From JAAELZ01 sp965223465 (lineage in GTDB: Bacteria > Pseudomonadota > Gammaproteobacteria > Arenicellales > Poriferihabitantaceae): 64,000 bases of DNA. Every line of letters starts with the position of its first letter. Position 1 is the stretch's first letter. Location: assembly GCA_965223465.1 (NCBI GenBank), contig OZ245025.1:2108001-2172000 (forward strand), in the 5' to 3' direction. The notes beneath the pieces were generated by a model. It made no database searches. It had not been told where the DNA came from and was given only the letters and a program-made list of their open reading frames with translations. Of the stretch, positions 34,438-42,848 are shown piece by piece. A program made the position numbers and the translations under genes.

Positions 34438-36372
34438 ATGTGTGGCATTACCGCAATCGTATCTAGCATGCCGCTGGCAGAACGCAGTCAGCTAGTCAAA
34501 CGCATGACCGATACACTGATCCATCGTGGGCCTGATGATGAGGGTTTTTATAATGATGAACAAAGCTCACTTGGCCAACGCCGCCTGAGCATTATTGACG
34601 TCGAGGGAGGACATCAGCCTATATTTGATAACACCGGCAACCTGGTGCTGGTAATTAATGGTGAGATATACAATAGCCCCGAGCTTCGCCAACAATTTGA
34701 AGCGCAGGGCTACCCCTTTAAAACGCATACTGACTCTGAGGTTGTATTACCCCTGTATCAAAAATACGGGCCTGATTGCGTGCGTTATTTACGCGGTATG
34801 TTTGCCATCGCGATTTGGGATAAAACTGAGCAATCCTTATTTTTTGCGCGTGATCATCTGGGTCAAAAGCCCATCTTTTATTCACTGCAGGACGGCGCAT
34901 TATATCTGGCCTCAGAAGTAAAAGCTTTACTCGCGGTGAATGAATCACCCCCACAAATTGATATAAATTGTCTTTGGCACTATATATCGATGCGCTTTGT
35001 TCCCGATGACTTGAGCTTTTTCAAGGGAATACACAAGCTTGAAGCGGGTCATTGGGCAATGTGGAAACAAGGCGAGCTGAAACATCAACGCTACTGGGAT
35101 GTTCGCTACACAGATAAGCTAAATGGCAGCTTTGAGGAAGTGGAAGCCCAACTCAATGATGTATTACTTGAAACCGTTCAGTCCCATCTATTAAGTGATG
35201 TCCCGGTCGGTGCATTTCTCAGCGGGGGAATAGACTCAGGAACCGTCTCTGCAATGATGGCCGAGTCGGGCCAGCAATCATTACCGGTTTTTTCCATCGG
35301 GGTAAAAGAAGCGAGCTTTAATGAACTGCCCTGGGCGCGGATGGTGGTTGAAAAATACAATATGGCTGGGCATGAAAAAATAGTCAGCGCGGATCTAATC
35401 CACCTGATTCCCAAAATGATCCACCACATGGACGAGCCATCTGATCCTTTTGGAGTGGGCGTTTATCTTGTTTCTCAATTGGCCAGCGAACACGTAAAAG
35501 TGGTGCTAACGGGTGATGGGGGTGATGAAAGTTTTGCGGGCTATGATCGATTCGAAGGCCAGCGTTGGGCTGAATATTACGCGATGATGCCTAAATGGTT
35601 ACGTCAACAGGTTCTCGGGAAGTTGATTAATATCATACCCGATAGTTATGCATATAAATCAGGTGCCCAGAAAATCCGATGGTTGCATGATATGTCTTTT
35701 TATCAAAGTGGTAATCGTTATGTCCAAAGCCTGACTTTTCTGCGGTTTACCCATGAAGCTAAAATGGACTTGTTCACCGATCAGGCGCTAGCTCAAATCG
35801 AAGAACGGGATTCAGCAGATAAAATCTTACACCACTTTAACGCCGATAACACCGATCACTTGATCGACCGGATGCTGTATAGCGATCTAATGACGCGGCT
35901 GCCCGACCACCTCTTAATGATAGAAGACCGTATGACAATGGCGCACTCACTGGAAAGCCGATCACCTTTTGTAGATCCACGTCTGGTCGAGTTTGCTGCG
36001 CTTGTTCCCACCAATATGAAAATTAGAGGGCGTGAGCTCAAATCAATATTACGCAAGACAGCATCTCGCTATCTGCCAAACGAACTCATTAATCGTGAGA
36101 AACAAGGGTTTGGTTTTCCTATCGCAAGCTGGATGCGCAAGGATCTTAACGTCCTTCTGCGCAATTTGTTTGCCGAGTCTCGTTTTGTCGAATTGGGTAT
36201 TTTTCGCCAGGAAACGATCGATCGCTATCTTAAAGAACACCTAAGTGGGCAATCCGATCACAATTTTCGCCTGTGGATTCTACTCAATCTTGAATTCTGG
36301 TATCGTATCTACTTTGAAAATATGAGCATGGATGAGATGAACGAATTCACCGAACGCCTAATGCATGCATGA
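34438..36372 (+). CDS. asnB: asparagine synthase (glutamine-hydrolysing), polysaccharide-cluster type
   Basis: This is a 644-residue two-domain enzyme. The N-terminal class II glutaminase starts MCGITAIVSS, with Cys2 as nucleophile after Met removal. The C-terminal synthetase domain has the PP-loop ATP motif LSGGIDSG (261-268) and later SRSPFVDPRLVEFAA and NREKQGFGFPIASW blocks. Enzymes of this long type are common in exopolysaccharide and exosortase-linked clusters, where they may amidate sugar acids instead of making free asparagine. It follows the epimerase by 185 bp, with a weak TTGATT/TATATT pair at 34371-34397. Its stop overlaps the next start (ATGA). Confidence 0.9.
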   Translation: MCGITAIVSSMPLAERSQLVKRMTDTLIHRGPDDEGFYNDEQSSLGQRRLSIIDVEGGHQPIFDNTGNLVLVINGEIYNSPELRQQFEAQGYPFKTHTDSEVVLPLYQKYGPDCVRYLRGMFAIAIWDKTEQSLFFARDHLGQKPIFYSLQDGALYLASEVKALLAVNESPPQIDINCLWHYISMRFVPDDLSFFKGIHKLEAGHWAMWKQGELKHQRYWDVRYTDKLNGSFEEVEAQLNDVLLETVQSHLLSDVPVGAFLSGGIDSGTVSAMMAESGQQSLPVFSIGVKEASFNELPWARMVVEKYNMAGHEKIVSADLIHLIPKMIHHMDEPSDPFGVGVYLVSQLASEHVKVVLTGDGGDESFAGYDRFEGQRWAEYYAMMPKWLRQQVLGKLINIIPDSYAYKSGAQKIRWLHDMSFYQSGNRYVQSLTFLRFTHEAKMDLFTDQALAQIEERDSADKILHHFNADNTDHLIDRMLYSDLMTRLPDHLLMIEDRMTMAHSLESRSPFVDPRLVEFAALVPTNMKIRGRELKSILRKTASRYLPNELINREKQGFGFPIASWMRKDLNVLLRNLFAESRFVELGIFRQETIDRYLKEHLSGQSDHNFRLWILLNLEFWYRIYFENMSMDEMNEFTERLMHA

Positions 36373-37112
36373 GCGAAAAACAAAGCAAAACGCATGACGC
36401 CATTACCGGCTCGGGTTCCGCACTAAAAAAATACCAGGCAGTCATGGTCGGCAGGCAGGGCCTGTGGGCAACCCTGTACTATGAAATCTGCACCTGGTTT
36501 GCCTACATACCGGGCGCACTGGGCTTGGTGATAAGAAACATATTTTGGCCTAGGTTATTTAAAGCTTGCGGCCAGGGCGTGCAATTTGGTTATGGTATTA
36601 CCCTGCGTCATCCCGGTCGTATACGCCTAGGCAATAACGTGGTTATTAGTGAATATTGCTTACTCGATGCGCGGAATCTCGACGCAGAGATTGCCGTAGA
36701 AATAGGTGATGATGTCATGCTGGCTAATCAGGTAAGCTTATCCGCAAAAGGGGGGACGATTCGGATTGGCAAGCATACTGGAATTGGTATGAAAACCACG
36801 ATTCAATCTACCAATAACTGCCCTACTAGCATTGGCGAAGACGGCATTATTGGCCCACACTGCTATTTGGTGGGCGGGGGTAGTTACCATATGGATCAGC
36901 TCGATATTCCTATTCGTAAACAGGGTATTCAGCCAGATAGTGGCTGCCATTTACGGGAAAATGTGTGGCTGGGAGGGCAGGTTTCGGTACTCGGGAATGT
37001 CGTAATGGAGGCGGGCTCGGTTGCGGCGACCGGCGCGGTGGTGAATAAAAACGTCGCCAAAAACACCGTTGTTGGGGGGGTGCCCGCAAAACCTATTCGG
37101 GTCCGTGAATAA
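36369..37112 (+). CDS. hexapeptide-repeat acyltransferase (WbbJ-like), copy 1
   Basis: This 247-residue left-handed beta-helix acyltransferase is probably an O- or N-acetyltransferase acting on a sugar. Imperfect hexapeptide repeats are visible from RIRLGNNVVISEYCLL to GSVAATGAVVNKNVAKNTVVGGVPAKPIRVRE, the classic end of the family. An N-terminal part includes LWATLYYEICTWFAYIPGALGLVIRNIFW, which may be a membrane-associated helix. It closely resembles the gene at 38238, so the two arose by duplication. It is coupled to asnB by an ATGA overlap. Confidence 0.87.
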   Translation: MSEKQSKTHDAITGSGSALKKYQAVMVGRQGLWATLYYEICTWFAYIPGALGLVIRNIFWPRLFKACGQGVQFGYGITLRHPGRIRLGNNVVISEYCLLDARNLDAEIAVEIGDDVMLANQVSLSAKGGTIRIGKHTGIGMKTTIQSTNNCPTSIGEDGIIGPHCYLVGGGSYHMDQLDIPIRKQGIQPDSGCHLRENVWLGGQVSVLGNVVMEAGSVAATGAVVNKNVAKNTVVGGVPAKPIRVRE

Positions 37113-37488
37113 CCTATAAGCCAGTCATGTAAAACTCCGATAATAGTCATACTTAACGGCCACCAACAGCCCGATCTAAGCTGATATATCAGTTTAAATT
37201 CTATCGACAATAATCAGCAAATTTGCTGGTAGTGGTTTAGGCTCGAACAGCACCCTTTTTCGGCACGATAAATACACGCTCAACCCTTAGTTTTTTTATG
37301 ACACAAGTATTTCGCCAGATGAATTATTCATTGACACTCACTTGCGACAGCAATCTTGCAATACGCTATGTATTGGCGCAAATGCGCACCCAAATAAAAT
37401 CCGCTTATATGATAGAATCGCGCCGCTTGAATTCTAACGCCATCGTCACCCCCGCGAAGGCAAGTAATTACCACATAGCGGCCTGAGT
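37113..37488. other. intergenic region in the polysaccharide cluster
   Basis: This 376-bp stretch has no convincing gene. It contains a perfect 12-bp palindrome CTGATATATCAG at 37181-37192, an isolated TTGACA at 37331-37336 without a matching -10, and TATGAT at 37408-37413. A 62-codon frame at 37298-37486 lacks a ribosome site and resembles no family. The gap may hold a promoter for the methyltransferase gene. Confidence 0.5.
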
Positions 37489-38217
37489 ATGAGTGTTAAG
37501 TCTACTATCGAGAATATTCTAAAACGGTACCCCCCGTTATTTCGTTTAGGTTCAAATATTTATCATAAGCTCAATGGCTCGTTCCGGACGCTGAGCCCCG
37601 GCACGCCTGAGGCCATTTTAAAAGCCTATACGCTGGTAAAAAATGAAGCAGATGGTCCGATAGGTGACTATTATGAATTTGGCCTGTTTCGTGGCTACAC
37701 CTTCTTACACGCCTATAAACACACACAAGCGCTGGCGTTGGATAATATCCATTTTTACGGCTTTGATTCTTTTGAGGGCTTACCTCCAGCAGATGGCATC
37801 GATGTTGCTGACGGCCGATTTTTTGAAGGTCAGTTCGCTTGTTCACAGCAGGAAGTCGAAAAAAACCTATTCGAGAATGGTATGGATGCGAAGCAGACAA
37901 CCCTAATCAAAGGCTTCTACGAAGATTCACTGACCGATGAGCTCCGTACACAACATGACTTTAAACCTGCTTCTGTAGTATTACTCGATTGTGATTATTA
38001 TGCCTCAACCAAAACTGCACTCGACTGGATGAAGCATTACATTCAGGTAGGGACGGTATTACTATTTGACGACTGGTATTCTTATGGTGATGATAATGAA
38101 CTGGGGCAACAAAAAGCACTTGCTGAGTTTTTACAAGAACAACCACAGTATCATGCCGAACCTTTGTGGGAGTTTTTAAACCATGGCAAAGGGTTTATAC
38201 TGCGCAGTAATAATTAA
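37489..38217 (+). CDS. TylF/MycF-family O-methyltransferase
   Basis: This 242-residue SAM-dependent methyltransferase belongs to the macrocin O-methyltransferase (TylF) family, which methylates sugar hydroxyls. Motifs are YYEFGLFRGYTFLHA (SAM site), HFYGFDSFEGLPP, and the metal-binding acidic pair region VVLLDCDYYASTKTALDW and LLFDDWYSYGDDNE. The rest of the window's cluster makes or decorates an envelope glycan, so a sugar of that glycan is the likely substrate. It lies between two duplicated acyltransferase genes. The ATG at 37489 has only a weak ribosome site. Confidence 0.87.
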   Translation: MSVKSTIENILKRYPPLFRLGSNIYHKLNGSFRTLSPGTPEAILKAYTLVKNEADGPIGDYYEFGLFRGYTFLHAYKHTQALALDNIHFYGFDSFEGLPPADGIDVADGRFFEGQFACSQQEVEKNLFENGMDAKQTTLIKGFYEDSLTDELRTQHDFKPASVVLLDCDYYASTKTALDWMKHYIQVGTVLLFDDWYSYGDDNELGQQKALAEFLQEQPQYHAEPLWEFLNHGKGFILRSNN

Positions 38218-38237
38218 ACGACCGGTTTAATTAAACC

Positions 38238-39041
38238 TTGAGCAAGCCTCCAGGGGAATCAAGCGTGTCATCACCTAAAAACGACGATCAAGTAAAAAAT
38301 GCACCCGATCAGAAACCTGCTGGTTTTAGGGAAAACCAAAGAGAACAACATCAATCAGCGGTAGCCAAATATAAATCGTTTTTTATAGGTCGTAACGATT
38401 GGCTCTCTTTGATCAAATACGAATTAGCGACTACATTATTTAGCATCTTCCCAGGCGCACTCGGTTTCTTTTTGCGCAGTAAACTGTATCGCGGCTTATT
38501 TGCGCAAATGGGTCAGGGGGTACAATGGGGTAGCAATATCACCCTGCGCCACCCATATAAAATGACCATTGGTGATCATGCTGCCATTGACAATGATTGC
38601 ATGCTTTGTGCCAGGGGAAGCGACGCAGGACAGTTTCGTATCGGCGAAGACACGATTGTTTCACGCGGATCATTTATTCAGTCAAAGGCAGGGAACATAA
38701 TAATCGGCGCGCATTGCTCAATTGGTGTGCAATGTTATATCGGTGCGGTAAACGATATCAGTATCGGTGATCATGTACTAATTGCCGGCCAATGTTATAT
38801 TGGTGGCGGGCGTTACCCGCTTACTAAAAGTGGTGCTCCGATGAAAGAACATGGTGCTTACTCCGATGGTCCAATTACGATAGGTGACGATGTCTGGATT
38901 GGTGCCGGCGTGAAAATTCTGGACAACATCAACATTGGCGAAGGGGCGGTTGTTGGAGCAGGTGCAGTGGTCACCAAAGATGTTGCCCCATACACAATTG
39001 TGGGTGGAATTCCGGCTAAAGTCATTAGAAAGCGCACATGA
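38238..39041 (+). CDS. hexapeptide-repeat acyltransferase (WbbJ-like), copy 2
   Basis: This 267-residue left-handed beta-helix acyltransferase is paralogous to the 36369 gene: both share a PGALG(F/L) helix, a MGQGVQWGSNITLRHP-type motif and the VVGAGAVVTKDVAPYTIVGGIPAKVI ending. Compared with copy 1 it has about 20 extra hydrophilic residues at the start (SSVSSPKNDDQVKNAPDQKP). The start is a TTG at 38238; a GTG at 38265 is an alternative. Its end overlaps the following membrane protein start (ATGA), so it is co-transcribed. Probable role: a second acylation of the same or another glycan. Confidence 0.86.
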   Translation: MSKPPGESSVSSPKNDDQVKNAPDQKPAGFRENQREQHQSAVAKYKSFFIGRNDWLSLIKYELATTLFSIFPGALGFFLRSKLYRGLFAQMGQGVQWGSNITLRHPYKMTIGDHAAIDNDCMLCARGSDAGQFRIGEDTIVSRGSFIQSKAGNIIIGAHCSIGVQCYIGAVNDISIGDHVLIAGQCYIGGGRYPLTKSGAPMKEHGAYSDGPITIGDDVWIGAGVKILDNINIGEGAVVGAGAVVTKDVAPYTIVGGIPAKVIRKRT

Positions 39042-40024
39042 AAATCGCTCTATTCGCGCTCAAGGCTATTATCTCATTAGGCTTGATCGCGTGGCTATTG
39101 AGCCGCGCGAATTTGGCGCAGATATGGCAAACCATCGAACAAGCCGCACCTTTGCTGCTATTACTTGCTTTCATTCAGTTCTTTATCGGTTATTTTATTA
39201 CCGCGAAACGCTGGCAAACCTTATTGGCAGCATTGGATGTGCCCGCCAAGGTGCTAGGGTTAGTACAGTCATTTTCAATCGCGATGTTTTTTAACAATTT
39301 CCTGCCATCAACCGTTGGCGGTGATGCGTATCGCATGTATGACAGTTATCGCCTGGGTGCAGGCAAATCACGTGCGGTGATGGTGGTATTTATTGATCGG
39401 GTGATTGGCTTATCCGCGCTCCTGATACTTGCGTTAGTTGTTTCGCTATTTGCGGGTGAAGTTGCGGAGCGGATCCCGTTGCTAAGAATATTTCTGTTGG
39501 CCGCGATGATTGGCATAGTGGTTTTGAGCTGGATCGTGTTTGGTACCGGGGGCAAAGTATTACTTAAGCTTACCGAGGGCAGTAATATCGTCTTTAGGAT
39601 TGCGAACAAGATAATGCAAAAGCTGTATTCTGGATTTCATTTGTTCCAAGGACGCTCAGATGTCATGCTAAAAGCCATCGGGCTTTCCTTGCTGCTACAA
39701 ATTAACGTCGTCATCCATTGCATTATTATCGCCAAAGCCTTAAACATCGAAATCCCTACCGTGGCGATGTTTATCATTATCCCACTGGCGTTTTTAATCA
39801 TGGTGGTACCGGTTTCAATTAACGGTATTGGCCTGCGAGAATCTATCTTTGTATTTTTCTTTGGCTTGTATGGCATCGCTCAAGAGCAGGCATTGGCCTT
39901 CGCCTTTATCTCCTTTGGTATGATACTTGCCCAAGGCGTCATCGGCGGCATCATGTTTATGCTACGTAAACGTCATGACACTGAGCGTAAACCGTTCGAG
40001 TCAACAATGGAAAATACTGACTGA
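39038..40024 (+). CDS. flippase-like / lysylphosphatidylglycerol synthase TM family membrane protein
   Basis: This 328-residue inner-membrane protein has about eight hydrophobic segments and the family marks FFNNFLPSTVGGDAYRMYDSYRLG (residues about 86-109) and the C-terminal VPVSINGIGLRESIFVFFFG. This is the UPF0104 family, related to the flippase domain of MprF, and it often occurs in polysaccharide clusters. No soluble aminoacyl-transferase domain is attached, so it does not aminoacylate lipids by itself. It could flip lipid-linked intermediates; this is inferred from the family. It ends the cluster that begins at 33260. Confidence 0.82.
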   Translation: MKIALFALKAIISLGLIAWLLSRANLAQIWQTIEQAAPLLLLLAFIQFFIGYFITAKRWQTLLAALDVPAKVLGLVQSFSIAMFFNNFLPSTVGGDAYRMYDSYRLGAGKSRAVMVVFIDRVIGLSALLILALVVSLFAGEVAERIPLLRIFLLAAMIGIVVLSWIVFGTGGKVLLKLTEGSNIVFRIANKIMQKLYSGFHLFQGRSDVMLKAIGLSLLLQINVVIHCIIIAKALNIEIPTVAMFIIIPLAFLIMVVPVSINGIGLRESIFVFFFGLYGIAQEQALAFAFISFGMILAQGVIGGIMFMLRKRHDTERKPFESTMENTD

Positions 40025-40115
40025 AGCCTTGCGTTATACCTGTTCCTGGATAAAAAGCCAAACCATGCGGCGACCATAATCAGGCGCTAATTTCAAGAGA
40101 ATTTAGTCAACTATA

Positions 40116-40134
40116 TAGGGTTGTTCTTACCCTA
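40116..40134 (+). promoter_or_regulatory. inverted repeat over the dppA -35 region (possible operator)
   Basis: TAGGGT (40116-40121) and ACCCTA (40129-40134) form a 6-bp inverted repeat around a 7-base spacer that overlaps the -35 hexamer of the dppA promoter. That position suits a repressor site, but the arms are short. Confidence 0.35.
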
Positions 40135-40148
40135 AATGGGTATATAAT
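40121..40148 (+). promoter_or_regulatory. dppA promoter
   Basis: TTGTTC at 40121-40126 and a consensus TATAAT at 40143-40148, 16 bases apart, lie about 30 bases before the dppA ATG. This is the best promoter match for the five-gene operon. Confidence 0.55.
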
Positions 40149-40176
40149 GATCGGCCAATTAATTAGGAGACACCTC

Positions 40177-41769
40177 ATGAATAAGAAACTCTCTGCAGCG
40201 CTATTTGCGCTACTCATGACAGCCCCGATTGGCGTCATGGCAAAAACGCTGGTCCATTGCTCTGAAGGCTCCCCTGAAGGCTTTGATCCAGCCCTATATA
40301 CAGCGGGTACTACCTTTGATGCGAGCTCGCGAGCGATCTATAACACGTTGGCTGAGTTCGAACTGGGCACCACCAAGATTGGCCCAGGCTTGGCTGAAAG
40401 CTGGGAGGTTTCAGACGACGGCCTCGAATACACTTTTAATTTACGTAAAGGCGTAAAATTTCATACCACCGATTACTTCACCCCAACGCGCGACATGAAT
40501 GCCGACGATGTCGTGTTTTCATTCGAACGTCAATTGAATAAAGATCACGAATGGCACCAGTATACCGCTGGCGCAGCATGGGAATACTTTAACAGTATGT
40601 CTATGCCGGATTTACTAAGCGCGGTAGAACGCGTTGATGACCATACGGTTAAGCTTAAATTAACTCGACCAGAAGCGCCCATGATTGCCAACCTGGGGAT
40701 GGACTTTGCTTCAATTCTTTCCAAAGAATACGCTGATCAACTGGCCGCTTCTGGCGACAAAGAAGCCCTCAATCAAAAACCCATTGGCACCGGCCCATTT
40801 AAATTTCAAGCCTACCAGAAAGATGCAGTTATTCGTTATCAGGCACACGAAGATTATTACGAAGGTAAAGCGGCAATTGATAATCTGATATTCGCTATTA
40901 CCACCGAGCCCTCTGTGCGCCATCAAAAACTGAAAGCGGGCGAGTGCCATTTTAATCCTTACCCGCAACCCGCTGATCTTCAGGCCATTGCGGATGATCC
41001 AGATTTAACCCTAGCACAACAGGAAGGGCTGAACGTGGGCTATCTTGCTTACAATACGAAAATTCCGCCATTTGATAATGTCAACGTACGTAAGGCATTA
41101 AATATGGCGATAAACAAGCAAGCGATTCTAGACGCGGTTTTTCAGGGCGCGGGGAAGGCGGCTAAAAACCCCATTCCACCTACGATTTGGTCTTATAATG
41201 ATGATATCCAAGACGATCCTTATGATCCGGAAGCAGCCAAGAAAATGCTTGAAGACGCTGGCATAACAGACCTGAACATGAAAATTTGGGCAATGCCAGT
41301 ACAGCGGCCATATAATCCGGATGCACGTCGTATGGCTGAAGTGATTCAAGCCGATTTTAAAGCAGTGGGTGTCAACGTCGAAATCGTGTCTTATGAGTGG
41401 GGTGAATACCTCAAACGCTCGAAAGCGGAAGATCGAGATGGCGCTGTATTATTAGGGTGGACAGGTGACAACGGTGACCCGGATAACTTTCTTGCCGTAC
41501 TACTCGGTTGTGACGGCGTCGGGGGTGGCAATCGAGCACAATGGTGTCACCAGCCATTTGAAGACCTGATTCAAAAAGCGAAAACCGAATCGGATGTTGC
41601 CAAACGCACCGAGCTTTACAAGCAGGCACAGGTCGTATTCAAAGAACAGGCCCCCTGGGCGACAATCGCGCACTCTGTGGTATCAAAAGCCATGGTTAAG
41701 GGGGTAACCGGCTACAAAATAGACCCCTTTGGCGGCCATGTGTTTTATGGCGTGGACATCGCTGAATAA
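40177..41769 (+). CDS. dppA: periplasmic dipeptide/oligopeptide-binding protein
   Basis: This ABC-transporter solute-binding protein of family 5 (530 residues from this start) has a signal peptide cleaved near GVMAKT (residue 20) and is expected in the periplasm. The mature part opens KTLVHCSEGSPEGFDPALYTAGTTFDA, as in DppA, and contains KAEVIQADFKAVGVNVEI-like and TGDNGDPDNF segments. I chose the ATG at 40177 because a TAGGAG site lies 8 bases before it; the frame is open 30 bases further up. It starts the dppABCDF operon, whose permease and ATPase genes follow. Haem import, a known side role of Dpp in E. coli, cannot be ruled in or out. Confidence 0.92.
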   Translation: MNKKLSAALFALLMTAPIGVMAKTLVHCSEGSPEGFDPALYTAGTTFDASSRAIYNTLAEFELGTTKIGPGLAESWEVSDDGLEYTFNLRKGVKFHTTDYFTPTRDMNADDVVFSFERQLNKDHEWHQYTAGAAWEYFNSMSMPDLLSAVERVDDHTVKLKLTRPEAPMIANLGMDFASILSKEYADQLAASGDKEALNQKPIGTGPFKFQAYQKDAVIRYQAHEDYYEGKAAIDNLIFAITTEPSVRHQKLKAGECHFNPYPQPADLQAIADDPDLTLAQQEGLNVGYLAYNTKIPPFDNVNVRKALNMAINKQAILDAVFQGAGKAAKNPIPPTIWSYNDDIQDDPYDPEAAKKMLEDAGITDLNMKIWAMPVQRPYNPDARRMAEVIQADFKAVGVNVEIVSYEWGEYLKRSKAEDRDGAVLLGWTGDNGDPDNFLAVLLGCDGVGGGNRAQWCHQPFEDLIQKAKTESDVAKRTELYKQAQVVFKEQAPWATIAHSVVSKAMVKGVTGYKIDPFGGHVFYGVDIAE

Positions 41770-41781
41770 TATGCCTACTTG

Positions 41782-41813
41782 AACTAAAGGGCAGTACACG
41801 CTGCCCTTTAGTT
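41782..41813 (+). terminator. strong hairpin between dppA and dppB
   Basis: A perfect 13-bp inverted repeat (AACTAAAGGGCAG and its complement) encloses a 6-base loop (TACACG) twelve bases after the dppA stop. No T-run follows, so it is probably a partial terminator or an mRNA-stabilising structure that leaves more binding protein than permease. Such hairpins are common behind solute-binding protein genes. Confidence 0.75.
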
Positions 41814-41823
41814 TCGCAACTCA

Positions 41824-42834
41824 ATGTTTGCTTTTCTACTGCGGCGGCTGGGCCTACTCATTCCAACCTTTATTGGGGTGACAATCGCATCCTTCGCGTT
41901 TATCCGTTTGCTTCCGGGTGATCCCGTGCTACTCATGGCGGGTGAAAGAGGATTGACACCAGAGCGTCACGCCGAACTGCTGCATCAATTTGGATTTGAC
42001 CGACCCGTCTGGCAGCAATATCTGGATTATCTGGTCGGCATATTTCAGGGCGATTTAGGTACTTCTTTGATTACCAAAAAACCGGTATTTGAAGAATTCT
42101 TTACCCTGTTTCCTGCCACGATCGAACTTTCTATTTGTGCCATTATTTTTGCCGTAATGATCGGCATACCCGCAGGTATTCTAGCCGCAGTAAAAAGGGG
42201 GACAGCGGTGGATCATACAATCATGGGAACCGCGCTGGTGGGTTTTTCCATGCCGATATTCTGGTGGGGCCTGCTGATGATTGTATTTTTTTCTGGCATA
42301 CTGGGTTGGACACCAGTCTCCGGACGTATCTCGTTACTGTATTACTTTGAGCAATCCACTGGGTTTATGCTCATCGATAGTCTGCTCTCAGATCAAAAAG
42401 GCGCGTTTAAATCCGCACTCTCCCACTTGATCTTACCCACGATCGTATTGGGTACCATACCGCTTGCGGTCATCGCGCGGCAAACACGCTCAGCCATGCT
42501 TGAAGTATTGAGCGAAGACTATGTACGTACCGCACGCGCCAAAGGCCTCAGCGCAGCACGTGTGGTGGGCATTCACGCCCTGCGCAATGCCCTGATTCCG
42601 GTGATTACCACCATTGGCCTGCAAGTGGGTGTTTTGCTCGCCGGTGCGATTCTCACCGAAACTATATTTTCCTGGCCGGGTATCGGCAAATGGATGGTCG
42701 ATTCGATTTTTAGGCGTGATTATCCAGCCGTTCAAGGCGGCTTGCTGATGATCGCGGGCATTGTGATGCTGGTCAATCTGATCGTTGATGTGCTGTATGG
42801 CTTAATCAACCCGCGTATTCGACATCTAACCTAG
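41824..42834 (+). CDS. dppB: dipeptide ABC transporter permease DppB
   Basis: This 336-residue inner-membrane permease of the peptide/nickel family has the N-terminal LLRRLGLLIPTFIGVTIASFAFIRLLPGDP segment, membrane helices at about residues 10-30, 100-125, 138-160, 195-215 and 270-325, and the EAA-type loop (YVRTARAKGLSAARVVGIHALRNALIPVI) that contacts the ATPase. It forms the channel together with DppC. It starts 54 bp after dppA, just past the hairpin, and ends 14 bp before dppC. Confidence 0.94.
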   Translation: MFAFLLRRLGLLIPTFIGVTIASFAFIRLLPGDPVLLMAGERGLTPERHAELLHQFGFDRPVWQQYLDYLVGIFQGDLGTSLITKKPVFEEFFTLFPATIELSICAIIFAVMIGIPAGILAAVKRGTAVDHTIMGTALVGFSMPIFWWGLLMIVFFSGILGWTPVSGRISLLYYFEQSTGFMLIDSLLSDQKGAFKSALSHLILPTIVLGTIPLAVIARQTRSAMLEVLSEDYVRTARAKGLSAARVVGIHALRNALIPVITTIGLQVGVLLAGAILTETIFSWPGIGKWMVDSIFRRDYPAVQGGLLMIAGIVMLVNLIVDVLYGLINPRIRHLT

Positions 42835-42848
42835 AAAGTATCCTAAGC

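Noticed and set aside
37298..37486. 62-codon open frame between the acyltransferase and methyltransferase genes
   Set aside because: No ribosome-binding site, no family pattern, and the composition is like intergenic DNA.
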